From NCBI RefSeq assembly GCF_964058985.1, contig NZ_OZ060379.1, positions 310,001 to 374,000 on the forward strand: 64,000 bases of DNA, read 5' to 3'. Source of the DNA: Buchnera aphidicola (Chaitophorus sp. 3695). Its GTDB lineage: Bacteria; Pseudomonadota; Gammaproteobacteria; Enterobacterales; Enterobacteriaceae. Below the pieces are notes generated by a model. It saw only the letters and a program-made list of their open reading frames with translations, searched no databases and was not told where the DNA came from. The translations under genes were made by a program, and so were the position numbers. Positions 40,426-49,740 of the stretch are shown piece by piece; the stretch's first letter is position 1, and each line of letters opens with the position of its first letter.

Positions 40426-42927
40426 ATGAAGAAAAAATATGATTTTATTAAAATTGAAAAACAAATACAATATAAATGGAAAAAAAAAAATAGTTTTCAA
40501 GCTTTCGAAAATTTAAAAAAAAAAAAATATTATTGTGTTCCTATGCTTCCTTATCCTTCTGGAAAATTACATATAGGTCATGTAAGAAATTATACAATTA
40601 GTGATGTCATATCAAGATATCAACGAATGCTAGGAAAAAATGTTTTACAACCAATAGGATGGGATGCATTTGGATTACCTGCTGAAATAGCAGCAATCAA
40701 AAATAAAGAAAAACCAAAAGATTGGACACAAAAAAATATTCAATATATGAAAAAACAATTAAAATCTTTAGGTTTTAGTTATGATTGGAACAGAGAAATC
40801 TCTACATGTAATCCAAAATATTATAAATGGGAACAATGGTTTTTTATTCAACTATATAAAAAAAAATTAGTATATAAAAAAACTTCTTTAGTAAAATGGT
40901 GTAAAAAAGATAAAACTGTTTTAGCAAATGAACAAGTTATTAAAGGAAAATGTTGGAGATGTGATACTAAAGTTATTTTAAAAAATATTCCACAATGGTT
41001 TCTAAAAATAAGAAAATATGCAGAAGAATTATATCAAGATATAAAAACATTAAAAATGTGGCCTAAAAAAGTTAAAAATATGCAAAAAAACTGGATTGGA
41101 AGAACTAAAGGAATAGAAATAAATTTAACATTAAAAAAAAATAAAAAAATTATTCAAGGATATACTATTAGACCTTATAGTCTATTAGATGCAGAATATA
41201 TAGCAATAGCTCCAGATCATGAATCTGTTATAGAATTAATTAAAAATAATTCTAAACTTTATAAATTTATTAAAAAACAAAAAAAAAAATTAGCATCTGT
41301 TTCAAATTTTAAAAAAATTCAAAATATCGGAATAAATACAAATGAAATTGCAATTAATCCTTTAAATAAAAAAGAATTACCAATTTGGATCGCTAATTTT
41401 GTTTCTATTGAATATGGAAAAAATATTATTATTGCATCTCCTAAACATAATTTAATAGAATTTAATTTTTATAAAAAAAATATAAATTATTTAAAAAATA
41501 ATTCTTTGAAAATTTCAAAAAAAAATATTTTTAAAATTAATAAAAAAATATTATTTCAAGTAAAAAATAAAAAAATAGGAAAAATTACAAAAAAATATAA
41601 ATTACAAGATTGGAACATATCTAGACAAAGATATTGGGGCGCTCCAATTCCAATAGCAACAACAAAAAACAATAAAATCATAACTATTCCAGAAAAAAAA
41701 TTACCAGTATTATTGCCTAAATTTAATGATTATCATAATCAAGATAAATTAAAAAAATGGACTAATATAAAAATAAATGGAGTAAACGCAATAAGAGAAA
41801 ATGATACATTTGATACTTTTATGGAATCTTCTTGGTATTATACTAGATATACATGTCCAAACTTTTCAAAAGGTATGATTGATTTTAATACTGCAAAATA
41901 CTGGTTACCAATAGATCAATATGTAGGAGGAATTGAACATTCTACTATGCATTTAATATATTTTAGATTTTATCATAAATTATTAAGAGATTTTAATTTA
42001 GTTTCGCATAATGAACCAGTCAAAAAATTATTATGCCAAGGTATGGTTTTATCAGATGCATTTTATTATTTAAAAAATAAAAATACACGAGTATGGATTA
42101 ATCAAAAAAATCTTAAAATAAAAAAAAATGATAAAGGACAAATTATTTCTATAAAAAACTTAAATCACAAAAAAGTTATTTATGCAGGAATAATGAAAAT
42201 GTCTAAATCTAAAAATAATGGCGTCAATCCTCAAAAAATTATTAAAAAATATGGAGCAGATTCAATAAGATTATTTATTATGTTTGCAGCACCAGTAGAA
42301 TCTGATTTATATTGGAATGAACGTGGATTAAAAGGAATGCATAAATTTTTAAAAAAAATATGGAATATATGTTATATAAATATATCTATTTTTAAAAAAA
42401 ATAAAAAAAAAAATTTTAATTCATATCAAAAAGAAAATCATAAAACATACTCTTATTTATTTGAAACAATATTAAAAGTTTCTCAAGATATTCAAAAAAA
42501 ACAATCGTTTAATACTGCTATATCTCATATTATGAAATTTTTTAAATATTTAAAAAAAAATGTTATAAAAAAAAATAATCATTATATAATAATTAGAGAA
42601 TGTTTAATTGTTATTTTAAAATTATTAAATCCATTTACTCCACATTTTAGTTATAAAATTTTAAAAAAATTTCAAAAACAATCTAATTTTAATATACATA
42701 ATTGGCCTGAAATAAATAAAAAATATATTTTATCTCCAATAAATAAAATTATTATTCAAATTAACGGAAAAATATGTTGCATTATTTCAACTAAAAAAAA
42801 ATTATCTGAAAAAGAAATTTTTAATAAAGCTATCAAAAAAAATCAAGTCATAAAAAAACTTAATACAAAAAAAATTATAAAAACATTTTTTATTCCTGAA
42901 AAAATTTTAAATTTAATCACAACATAG
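40426..42927 (+). CDS. leuS: Leucyl-tRNA synthetase
   Basis: LeuRS charges leucine tRNAs; two of these (GAG, TAG) are encoded in this window. The 833 residues compare with 860 in E. coli. LPYPSGKLHIGHVRNYT contains HIGH at 49-52, the editing domain (about 220-400) is in place, and the KMSKS loop reads MKMSKSKNNG. The editing region is diverged. The normal threonine-rich editing peptide TxRPxT appears as TIRPYS, so proofreading may be weak. AAGGA precedes the start. Confidence 0.97.
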   Translation: MKKKYDFIKIEKQIQYKWKKKNSFQAFENLKKKKYYCVPMLPYPSGKLHIGHVRNYTISDVISRYQRMLGKNVLQPIGWDAFGLPAEIAAIKNKEKPKDWTQKNIQYMKKQLKSLGFSYDWNREISTCNPKYYKWEQWFFIQLYKKKLVYKKTSLVKWCKKDKTVLANEQVIKGKCWRCDTKVILKNIPQWFLKIRKYAEELYQDIKTLKMWPKKVKNMQKNWIGRTKGIEINLTLKKNKKIIQGYTIRPYSLLDAEYIAIAPDHESVIELIKNNSKLYKFIKKQKKKLASVSNFKKIQNIGINTNEIAINPLNKKELPIWIANFVSIEYGKNIIIASPKHNLIEFNFYKKNINYLKNNSLKISKKNIFKINKKILFQVKNKKIGKITKKYKLQDWNISRQRYWGAPIPIATTKNNKIITIPEKKLPVLLPKFNDYHNQDKLKKWTNIKINGVNAIRENDTFDTFMESSWYYTRYTCPNFSKGMIDFNTAKYWLPIDQYVGGIEHSTMHLIYFRFYHKLLRDFNLVSHNEPVKKLLCQGMVLSDAFYYLKNKNTRVWINQKNLKIKKNDKGQIISIKNLNHKKVIYAGIMKMSKSKNNGVNPQKIIKKYGADSIRLFIMFAAPVESDLYWNERGLKGMHKFLKKIWNICYINISIFKKNKKKNFNSYQKENHKTYSYLFETILKVSQDIQKKQSFNTAISHIMKFFKYLKKNVIKKNNHYIIIRECLIVILKLLNPFTPHFSYKILKKFQKQSNFNIHNWPEINKKYILSPINKIIIQINGKICCIISTKKKLSEKEIFNKAIKKNQVIKKLNTKKIIKTFFIPEKILNLITT

Positions 42928-42977
42928 TTAAATGAGTTTTTAAAAAATAAAAAATAATAACATCATATGTATATTCA

Positions 42978-43970
42978 ATGAATCATATAAATTTAAAAAA
43001 AATTATAAATAATATTTATAAAAAAAAAAAATATAACTATATAATTTATGGAACAAAAAATATTCTCATACAAAAGTATCAAGATATAATTTTAAAAACA
43101 TTTAATAAGATAAATCTTATAAACTATAAAAAAATTGAAATAAAAAATCAAAAAAATTGGGAAAATTTTTTTTATGAATGTAAAAAAAAAGATTTTTTAT
43201 TTAAAAAAAAAATAATTATTTTAAAAATATTTACTAATAATATACAAAAAAAAATTATTGATAAAATAAAAAAAAATAATATTTTATTTAAATCTAATAT
43301 TATTTTATTAATTTTAAACGAAAAAAATTATAAAAATATTATTAAACAAAATATGGAAAATATTTTTTTACATAATTTTACTTTTATTCCATGTTTTGAA
43401 TTAAACAAAGAAGAATTTTTAAATTGGATCGAAGAATATCTAGAAAATAATTTAATTAAAAATACAGCAAAAATTTTTTTATATAAAAATTATTATTCAA
43501 ATATTGAATTATTACATCAAAATTTAGATATGATTGCGTTAGTTTTTCCAAACCAAGAAATTACTATCAATCATATAAAAAAAATAATTTTTACAGAAGA
43601 AACATATACAATATTTCAATGGATTCATTATTTATTTTTAGGGAAATATAAAAAATCTTTATTAATATTAAATAATTTATATAAAAATAAAATTTCTCCT
43701 TTAAGTTTAATAAGATACTTAGAAAATCAAATAATTATATTGATTTTGTTAAAAAAAGAAAAAAATTATATTAAAAAAAAAAAAATTTTGAATGAAAAAA
43801 GAATTTGGAAAAATACACAAAAATTTTATATTTATGCTAGTAAAAAAAATAATTATAAAAGTTTGTTAAAAATTATAAGGTATTTAACGAGAATCGAAGT
43901 ATCTATTAAAAAAATTAAGAAAAAATCAATATGGATAATTCTAAAAGAAATATCTTTAATGTTTAATTAA
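42978..43970 (+). CDS. holA: DNA polymerase III subunit delta
   Basis: HolA (delta) opens the beta sliding clamp within the clamp loader. The 330 residues (343 in E. coli) are highly diverged and Lys/Ile-rich, with NYIIYGTKNILIQKYQDII matching the N-terminal clamp-binding region and LNWIEEYLENN further on. I rely partly on position: leuS-lptE-holA is the E. coli order, and lptE is lost here. The assignment is likely but not motif-proof. Confidence 0.83.
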   Translation: MNHINLKKIINNIYKKKKYNYIIYGTKNILIQKYQDIILKTFNKINLINYKKIEIKNQKNWENFFYECKKKDFLFKKKIIILKIFTNNIQKKIIDKIKKNNILFKSNIILLILNEKNYKNIIKQNMENIFLHNFTFIPCFELNKEEFLNWIEEYLENNLIKNTAKIFLYKNYYSNIELLHQNLDMIALVFPNQEITINHIKKIIFTEETYTIFQWIHYLFLGKYKKSLLILNNLYKNKISPLSLIRYLENQIIILILLKKEKNYIKKKKILNEKRIWKNTQKFYIYASKKNNYKSLLKIIRYLTRIEVSIKKIKKKSIWIILKEISLMFN

Positions 43971-44027
43971 AAAAAAATAAATTAATATAAAAATTTTATA
44001 AAGATTGATAATTAAATTATATAAACA

Positions 44028-44255
44028 ATGAAAAAAAAAAATATTTTAAATTTAATAGGACTTAGATGTCCGGATACTATGCTTTTCTTAAAAAAAAAAC
44101 TCCGATCATTAAAAATCGGAGATTTAATTATAATTATCACAGATGATATAACAACAAAAAAAGAAATACCTCTTTTATGTAATTTTTTAAATTATATTTT
44201 AATCAAATCTAATATTTTAAAAATTCCTTACTCATATTTTTTAAAAAAAAAATGA
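44028..44255 (+). CDS. tusA: Sulfur carrier protein TusA
   Basis: TusA accepts persulfide sulfur from IscS and passes it along the Tus relay to MnmA for 2-thiouridine at the tRNA wobble position. The 75 residues (81 in E. coli) contain LIGLRCPDTMLFLKKKLR, where the Cys near residue 13 is the sulfur carrier. The usual CPxP motif reads CPDT, so the second Pro is replaced. DDITTKKEIPLLCNF matches DDPATTRDIPGFCTF. TusE is encoded at 60.6 kb. The gene ends with TGA. Confidence 0.9.
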   Translation: MKKKNILNLIGLRCPDTMLFLKKKLRSLKIGDLIIIITDDITTKKEIPLLCNFLNYILIKSNILKIPYSYFLKKK

Positions 44256-44276
44256 ATATTTTAAATTTAAAAATTT

Positions 44277-45401
44277 TTAAACTAAAAATTTTAACATTCT
44301 TCTTAATGGTTCAGCTGCTCCCCATAATAATTGATCTCCTATAGTAAAAGCAGATAAATATTTTGATCCAATGTTTAATTTTCTCAATCTACCTATAGGA
44401 ATGTTTAAAGTTCCTGTTACAGATAATGGAGTTAATTCTTTTAAAGTAGATTCTTTATCATTTGAAATAACTTTCACCCATTTATTATCATTTGATAATA
44501 TTTCTTCTATTTTATGTAAACTTATATCTTTTTTTAATTTGATAACAAAAGATTGACTATGACAACGCAAAGAACTTACTCGTACGCATGTTCCATCAAT
44601 TAAAACTCTGTTGTTATTTTCAGTTGATAAAATTTTATTAGTTTCTGATTCCATTTTCCATTCTTCTTTACTTTGCCCATTTGGCATACTAGAATCAATC
44701 CATGGAATTAAATTTAAGATTAAAGGTATCAGAAAATTTTTTTTTGGAAAATCAAAATTTTTTGTAATACTAGTAATATTTTTTTCAATTTTTAAAATAG
44801 ATTGAGAAAACGTAGATTTTTTAGATAAATATTGATTTAAAAAATTAATTTGCTCTAATAATTCTTTAATATATTTGGATCCAGCTCCAGAAGCAGCTTG
44901 ATAAGTAGAAAAAGAAACCCATTTAATTAAATTTTGACGAAATAATCCACCTAAAGCTAACATCATTAAACTAACAGTACAATTTCCACCTACAAAAGTT
45001 TTAATTCCATTATAAATAGCATTTTTTATATGCATATGATTAATTGGATCTAAAACAATTAAAGCATCTTTATTCATTCTTAAATCTGATGCCGCATCTA
45101 TCCAATATCCTGACCATCCAGAAGAACGTAAAATTGGAAAAACTTTTTGAGTATATAAGCTACCTTGACATGTTATAATAATATCTAATTTCTTTAATTC
45201 TTCTATATTATAGGCATCTTTTAAGAAACCTGGAAATAAAAAATTACTAAATTTAGGATTTTTTTCACCAATTTGAGAAGTAGAAAAGAAAATTGATTTA
45301 ATATGTAAAAAATCTTTTTCTTCTAACATTCTTTTTAACAATACAGATCCTACCATACCTCTCCAACCAATAAATCCAACTTTTTTTTTCATAATATTCA
45401 T
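44277..45401 (-). CDS. asd: Aspartate-semialdehyde dehydrogenase
   Basis: Asd reduces aspartyl phosphate to the semialdehyde, the branch point to lysine, threonine and methionine. Using ATG 45401 it has 374 residues; ATG 45392 gives MKKKVGFIGWRGMVGSVL, closer to E. coli (367). The NADP site is GWRGMVGS. The catalytic Cys is at 141 in VGGNCTVSLMML. The His of LRCHSQ is near 280, and GDQLLWGAAEPLRRML closes the protein. It converges on tusA. Confidence 0.97.
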   Translation of the reverse strand: MNIMKKKVGFIGWRGMVGSVLLKRMLEEKDFLHIKSIFFSTSQIGEKNPKFSNFLFPGFLKDAYNIEELKKLDIIITCQGSLYTQKVFPILRSSGWSGYWIDAASDLRMNKDALIVLDPINHMHIKNAIYNGIKTFVGGNCTVSLMMLALGGLFRQNLIKWVSFSTYQAASGAGSKYIKELLEQINFLNQYLSKKSTFSQSILKIEKNITSITKNFDFPKKNFLIPLILNLIPWIDSSMPNGQSKEEWKMESETNKILSTENNNRVLIDGTCVRVSSLRCHSQSFVIKLKKDISLHKIEEILSNDNKWVKVISNDKESTLKELTPLSVTGTLNIPIGRLRKLNIGSKYLSAFTIGDQLLWGAAEPLRRMLKFLV

Positions 45402-45647
45402 TAAAGATTAAATATTAAAAATTTTTTAATAAAATTTTTAAAAAATAATCACCTCTTAGAATTTTTAAAAAAAAATAAAAATATTTAAAAAATTAATTTT
45501 ATAATATTATATTAAAATATTTTAAAAAAATATTTTTATATATATAAAATTTAAAAAATAAAATTATTTTAAATAAATTATTATTATATAATTAATAATA
45601 TTTATTATAACCGATTTTAAAAAAAAAAATAAAAATGGAAAAAAATA

Positions 45648-46241
45648 ATGCAAACAATAATTTCTATTACTATATTACTAATTTTAATTATGGATCCATT
45701 AGGTAATTTACCTGTATTTATGACTGTTTTAAAAAACTTTAATTCAAAAGAACGTCGTCTAATATTAATTAGAGAAATGTGTATCGCTTTATGTATTATG
45801 ATACTTTTTTTATTCTCTGGAGAAAATATTTTAAATTTTTTAAATTTAAAAACAGAAACTGTATCTATTTCTGGAGGAATAATATTATTTTTCATTGCTA
45901 TAAAAATGATTTTTCCAAATCATGAAAATGAAAATCATGTAAAAGTTGTTCATGAAGAACCATTTTTAGTGCCTTTAGCAGTACCCTTAGTAGCTGGACC
46001 TTCTGTTTTAGCTACTTTAATGTTACTATCTCATCAATATGCAAAAAATATGAATTATTTAATTATTTCTTTATTCATTTCTTGGAGTATAACATTAATT
46101 ACATTATTAATGTCTGATGCTTTTCTAAATATCTTTGGAAAAAAAGTAGTAAATGTTTTAGAAAGATTAATGGGACTAATATTAATTATGTTATCCACAC
46201 AAATGTTTCTTAACGGTATAAAAATATGGTTAAAAAGTTAA
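45648..46241 (+). CDS. yhgN: MarC/YhgN-family inner-membrane protein
   Basis: A multi-pass membrane protein of the MarC/UPF0056 family; its transported substrate is not established. The 197 residues equal E. coli YhgN. About six hydrophobic segments are visible. Conserved blocks are ILIMDPLGNLPVFM, KTETVSISGGIILFFIAIKMIFP, PLAVPLVAGPSVLATLMLLSHQ and ERLMGLILIMLSTQMFL. YhgN is next to asd in E. coli, as here (divergent). Retention in a genome this small suggests a needed exchange role (inference). Confidence 0.93.
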   Translation: MQTIISITILLILIMDPLGNLPVFMTVLKNFNSKERRLILIREMCIALCIMILFLFSGENILNFLNLKTETVSISGGIILFFIAIKMIFPNHENENHVKVVHEEPFLVPLAVPLVAGPSVLATLMLLSHQYAKNMNYLIISLFISWSITLITLLMSDAFLNIFGKKVVNVLERLMGLILIMLSTQMFLNGIKIWLKS

Positions 46242-46479
46242 TTTAAAACAAATTAAAAAATTATATTTTACATAAATATTTAGAAAAAAATCGAATATAA
46301 AAAATTTATTATCTAATACAAAATAAAAAAATTTTTTATATTTAATAAATATAAATTTTTTAAAAATTAAATTATCTTTAATAACAAAATAATTTATATT
46401 TAATATAAATAAAAAAATATATTAAATATAAAATTCTTTATATATTTTCATTAATTATAAAAAATTTTAAGAGTAAAAT

Positions 46480-47649
46480 ATGCTTATCAATGAAATGAAA
46501 AAAATTAATATAAAAAAAAAAAAAATATTAATTAGATTAGATTTAAATGTACCTATTCAAAATAATAAAATTACATCATATGCTCGTATTAAAGCATCTT
46601 TGCCTACAATAAAGTTAGCATTAAAAAATAAATCAAAAATTATGATTTTATCTCATTTAGGACGACCTATAGAAAATAAATTTGATAAAAAATATTCATT
46701 ATTTCCAATATTTAAATATTTAAAAAAGAAAATAAAAAATACAAAGATTCATTTTTTAAAAAACATATATGATCAAATAAAAATTAATTATGGAGAAATT
46801 ATAATATTTGAAAACGTACGATTTAATCTCGGTGAAAAAGAAAATAATACAAAATTAGCAAAAAAATATGCTTCTTTATGTGATATTTTTGTTATGGATG
46901 CATTTGGTACTGCTCATAGAATGGAAGCATCTACTTACGGAGTAGGAATGTTCGCAAAAATTTCATGTGCAGGACCTTTACTTATGTCTGAAATTAAATC
47001 TTTAAAAAAATCTATAAAAAAACCTAAAAGACCATTAATAACAATATTAGGAGGATCAAAAATATCTACAAAATTTAATGTTTTAAAAAAATTAGCTAAA
47101 ATATCAGATACTACAATAGTAGGAGGAGGTATAGCAAATACGTTTTTAGCCATTAAAAATAATATTGGAAAATCTCTTTATGAAAAAAATTTTGTTAAAT
47201 TAGCTAAAAAACTTCTAGAAAAATATAATATTATTATACCTATTGATTCAAGAACATTAAATGTACATGATAAAAAAAATACATATCTAATGAAAGATTC
47301 TAATTTAATTTCTGATAATGAAGAAATTATGGATATAGGTGATCAAAGTATAAAAAAAATAATTAAAATAATAAAAAAAGCAAAAACTATTATTTGGAAT
47401 GGTCCTGTAGGAGTTTTTGAATCTAAAAAATTTCGTTTAGGAACAGAAAAAATTTCTTATGCTATTGCAAATAATAAAAATTCTTTTTCTTTGGCTGGAG
47501 GAGGAGATACATTAGCTGTTATAGAGATGTTTAATATAAAAAAAAAAATTTCATATATTTCTACTGGAGGAGGAGCATTCCTAGAATTCATTGAAGGAAA
47601 AAAATTGCCATCTATTCAAATGTTACAAAAAAAATATATAAAAAATTAA
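46480..47649 (+). CDS. pgk: Phosphoglycerate kinase
   Basis: Pgk makes ATP from 1,3-bisphosphoglycerate. The 389 residues compare with 387 in E. coli. The N-domain substrate-binding segment is RLDLNVPIQ. SHLGRP, FENVRFNLGEKEN and MDAFGTAHR follow. The C-domain has LGGSKISTKFNVL, the nucleotide site TIIWNGPVGVFE and the GGGDTLA loop. It is followed by fbaA 28 bp later, the ancestral epd-pgk-fbaA arrangement without epd. Confidence 0.98.
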   Translation: MLINEMKKINIKKKKILIRLDLNVPIQNNKITSYARIKASLPTIKLALKNKSKIMILSHLGRPIENKFDKKYSLFPIFKYLKKKIKNTKIHFLKNIYDQIKINYGEIIIFENVRFNLGEKENNTKLAKKYASLCDIFVMDAFGTAHRMEASTYGVGMFAKISCAGPLLMSEIKSLKKSIKKPKRPLITILGGSKISTKFNVLKKLAKISDTTIVGGGIANTFLAIKNNIGKSLYEKNFVKLAKKLLEKYNIIIPIDSRTLNVHDKKNTYLMKDSNLISDNEEIMDIGDQSIKKIIKIIKKAKTIIWNGPVGVFESKKFRLGTEKISYAIANNKNSFSLAGGGDTLAVIEMFNIKKKISYISTGGGAFLEFIEGKKLPSIQMLQKKYIKN

Positions 47650-47677
47650 TATAACTATAAGGAATTATAAAAATTAT

Positions 47678-48763
47678 ATGAAAAAAATTAATAAAAAAAT
47701 GCCTATAGGTGTTTTAAATGGATCTGAAACTAAAGAAATTTTTGAATTAGCTAAAAAAAATAATTATGCTATACCATCTATTAATTGTATTAATACTGAT
47801 TCTATAAACACTATATTAAAAACAGCTAACTATATGAAATCTCCTGTAATTATACAGTTTTCATATGGAGGATCTACTTTTCTTTCTGGAAAAGAAAACA
47901 CTAATAATAAAAAATTATTTCAAGAAGCAATAGATGGAGCTATATCAGGAGCTCAACATATTCATTTAATGTCAAAATATTATAATATTCCAATTATCTT
48001 ACATACTGATCATTGTAATAAAGAATTATTACCTTGGATTCAAGGTTTAATTAAGGTTGGAGAAAAATTTTTTAAAGATCATCAACGTCCTTTATTTTCT
48101 TCTCATATGTTAGACTTATCACAAGAATCATTAAAAAATAATATCAAAACTTGTTCTAAATATTTAAAAAAAATGAATAAGATAAATATGCTTTTAGAAA
48201 TTGAACTTGGTTGTACTGGAGGAGAAGAAGACGGAATTGATAATACAAATTTAGAAAAAAAATACTTGTATACAAAACCAAAAGAAGTCAATTACGCCTA
48301 TCAAAAACTTTCTAAAATTAGTCCACTTTTTTCAATTGCAGCATCTTTTGGAAATGTTCATGGAGTATATAAAAAAGGAAATATAGATTTAAAACCTAAA
48401 ATATTAAAAAAATCTCAAATATATGTACAACACAAAAACAATATATCTCAAGTTAATCCTTTAAATTTCGTTTTTCACGGAGGTTCAGGATCATCTTTAT
48501 CAGATATTCATAAATCTATTAAATATGGTGTTGTAAAAATAAATTTTGATACAGATATACAATGGTTTACATGGGAAGGTATATTAAAATTTTATAAAAA
48601 ATATAAAAATTATTTACAAAGTCAATTAGGTAATCCTCAAGGTATTAACCAACCTAATAAAAAATATTATGATCCAAGAAATTGGATAAAAAAATCGCAA
48701 AATAATACTTATTTAAAACTACAAAAAATCTTTAAAAATTTAAATGCAATCAATATACTATAA
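47678..48763 (+). CDS. fbaA: Fructose-bisphosphate aldolase, class II
   Basis: FbaA splits fructose-1,6-bisphosphate into two triose phosphates. The 361 residues compare with 359 in E. coli. Zinc ligands lie in LHTDHCNKELLPW, FGNVHGVYKKGN and FHGGSGSSL, with the activating Glu region ELGCTGGEEDG. It ends RNWIKKSQ. Expected as pgk's operon partner. An AAGGA lies upstream of the start. Confidence 0.98.
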   Translation: MKKINKKMPIGVLNGSETKEIFELAKKNNYAIPSINCINTDSINTILKTANYMKSPVIIQFSYGGSTFLSGKENTNNKKLFQEAIDGAISGAQHIHLMSKYYNIPIILHTDHCNKELLPWIQGLIKVGEKFFKDHQRPLFSSHMLDLSQESLKNNIKTCSKYLKKMNKINMLLEIELGCTGGEEDGIDNTNLEKKYLYTKPKEVNYAYQKLSKISPLFSIAASFGNVHGVYKKGNIDLKPKILKKSQIYVQHKNNISQVNPLNFVFHGGSGSSLSDIHKSIKYGVVKINFDTDIQWFTWEGILKFYKKYKNYLQSQLGNPQGINQPNKKYYDPRNWIKKSQNNTYLKLQKIFKNLNAINIL

Positions 48764-48992
48764 AAAATTATTATAATTTATCATTATTTATATAAATTTA
48801 TTCAATCTTTTATAATATAAAATAAAAATTAATATTTTAAAAAAATATAAAATCGTTTATTATAAAAGATCAAACAAAATAAAATTATTAAGAAATTTTA
48901 TTTTATAAAACTATAACTTTATTTATAATAATTGAAATTTTTTAAAAATATTTCATTTATTTAATAAATACAATTTCATTGGATTTAAAAAT

Positions 48993-49655
48993 ATGTTGAA
49001 ATACATACTTATAATTATTGCGATCGTTCTAGCATTAGGTCATATAAGTACTGTTCAACCAACATTTTTTATTGCAATTCTTGGAACATTAGGAATGGCT
49101 ACAGGATTAACTCTGCAAGGAACTATATCAAATTTTACTGCTGGAATTTTATTAAAAATTTTTAGACCTTTCAAGTTAGGAGAATATGTCAGTTTAGAAA
49201 AAATATCAGGAACAATATTAAACATAGATATATTTTATACAATTTTACGTACAATAGATGGTAAAATTGCTGTTATTCCTAATAATAGAATTATGTCTGG
49301 AGAAATTGTAAATTATTCTAGAGCTTCTATTCGAAGAAATGAATTTTTTATACATGTTGCTCATGATTCTGATATCAAACTAGTAATTTCAGTATTGAAA
49401 AAAGTTGTCAATAAAGAAGAACGCGTTGTGCAAAATCCAGATGTATTAATTGGACTTCATGAATTATCTCCAAATTCTTTAAATTTTGTAGTAAGATGTT
49501 GGAGTAAAACACAAGAATTACAAATAGTATATTGGGACCTAATGTATAAGTTTAAAAAAGAATTAGATAAAAATAATATTCACATTGCATGTTCTGATCA
49601 TTTTTCAAAATTTCTAAAATCTAAAAAAATAAAAAAAATATCAAAAAAAAAATAA
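48993..49655 (+). CDS. mscS: Small-conductance mechanosensitive channel, N-terminally truncated
   Basis: MscS opens under membrane tension to release solutes in hypo-osmotic shock. The 220 residues match E. coli MscS only from late TM2 on. The pore helix TM3 is complete (GTLGMATGLTLQGTISNFTAGILL in the alignment, with its Gly/Ala packing partly kept). The beta domain follows with RPFKLGEYVSLEKISGTI, and then the vestibule with RRNEFFIHVAHDSDI. TM1 and most of TM2 (about 65 residues) are absent. Upstream in the same frame about 19 more codons resemble MscS back to a TGA at 48933, without a start codon, so the 5' end has decayed. fbaA-mscS is the E. coli neighbourhood. Confidence 0.88.
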   Translation: MLKYILIIIAIVLALGHISTVQPTFFIAILGTLGMATGLTLQGTISNFTAGILLKIFRPFKLGEYVSLEKISGTILNIDIFYTILRTIDGKIAVIPNNRIMSGEIVNYSRASIRRNEFFIHVAHDSDIKLVISVLKKVVNKEERVVQNPDVLIGLHELSPNSLNFVVRCWSKTQELQIVYWDLMYKFKKELDKNNIHIACSDHFSKFLKSKKIKKISKKK

Positions 49656-49740
49656 CAAATCATAAAAAGTAATTAAATTATAAAATTATTTAGCATTAAA
49701 ATAATTCAATTTAATTACTTGAAATGTATTAAAAAAAATT

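Noticed and set aside
48764-48992. A full mscS start upstream of 48993
   Set aside because: MscS-like codons continue in frame for about 19 residues but end at a TGA with no start codon, so they were not added to the gene.
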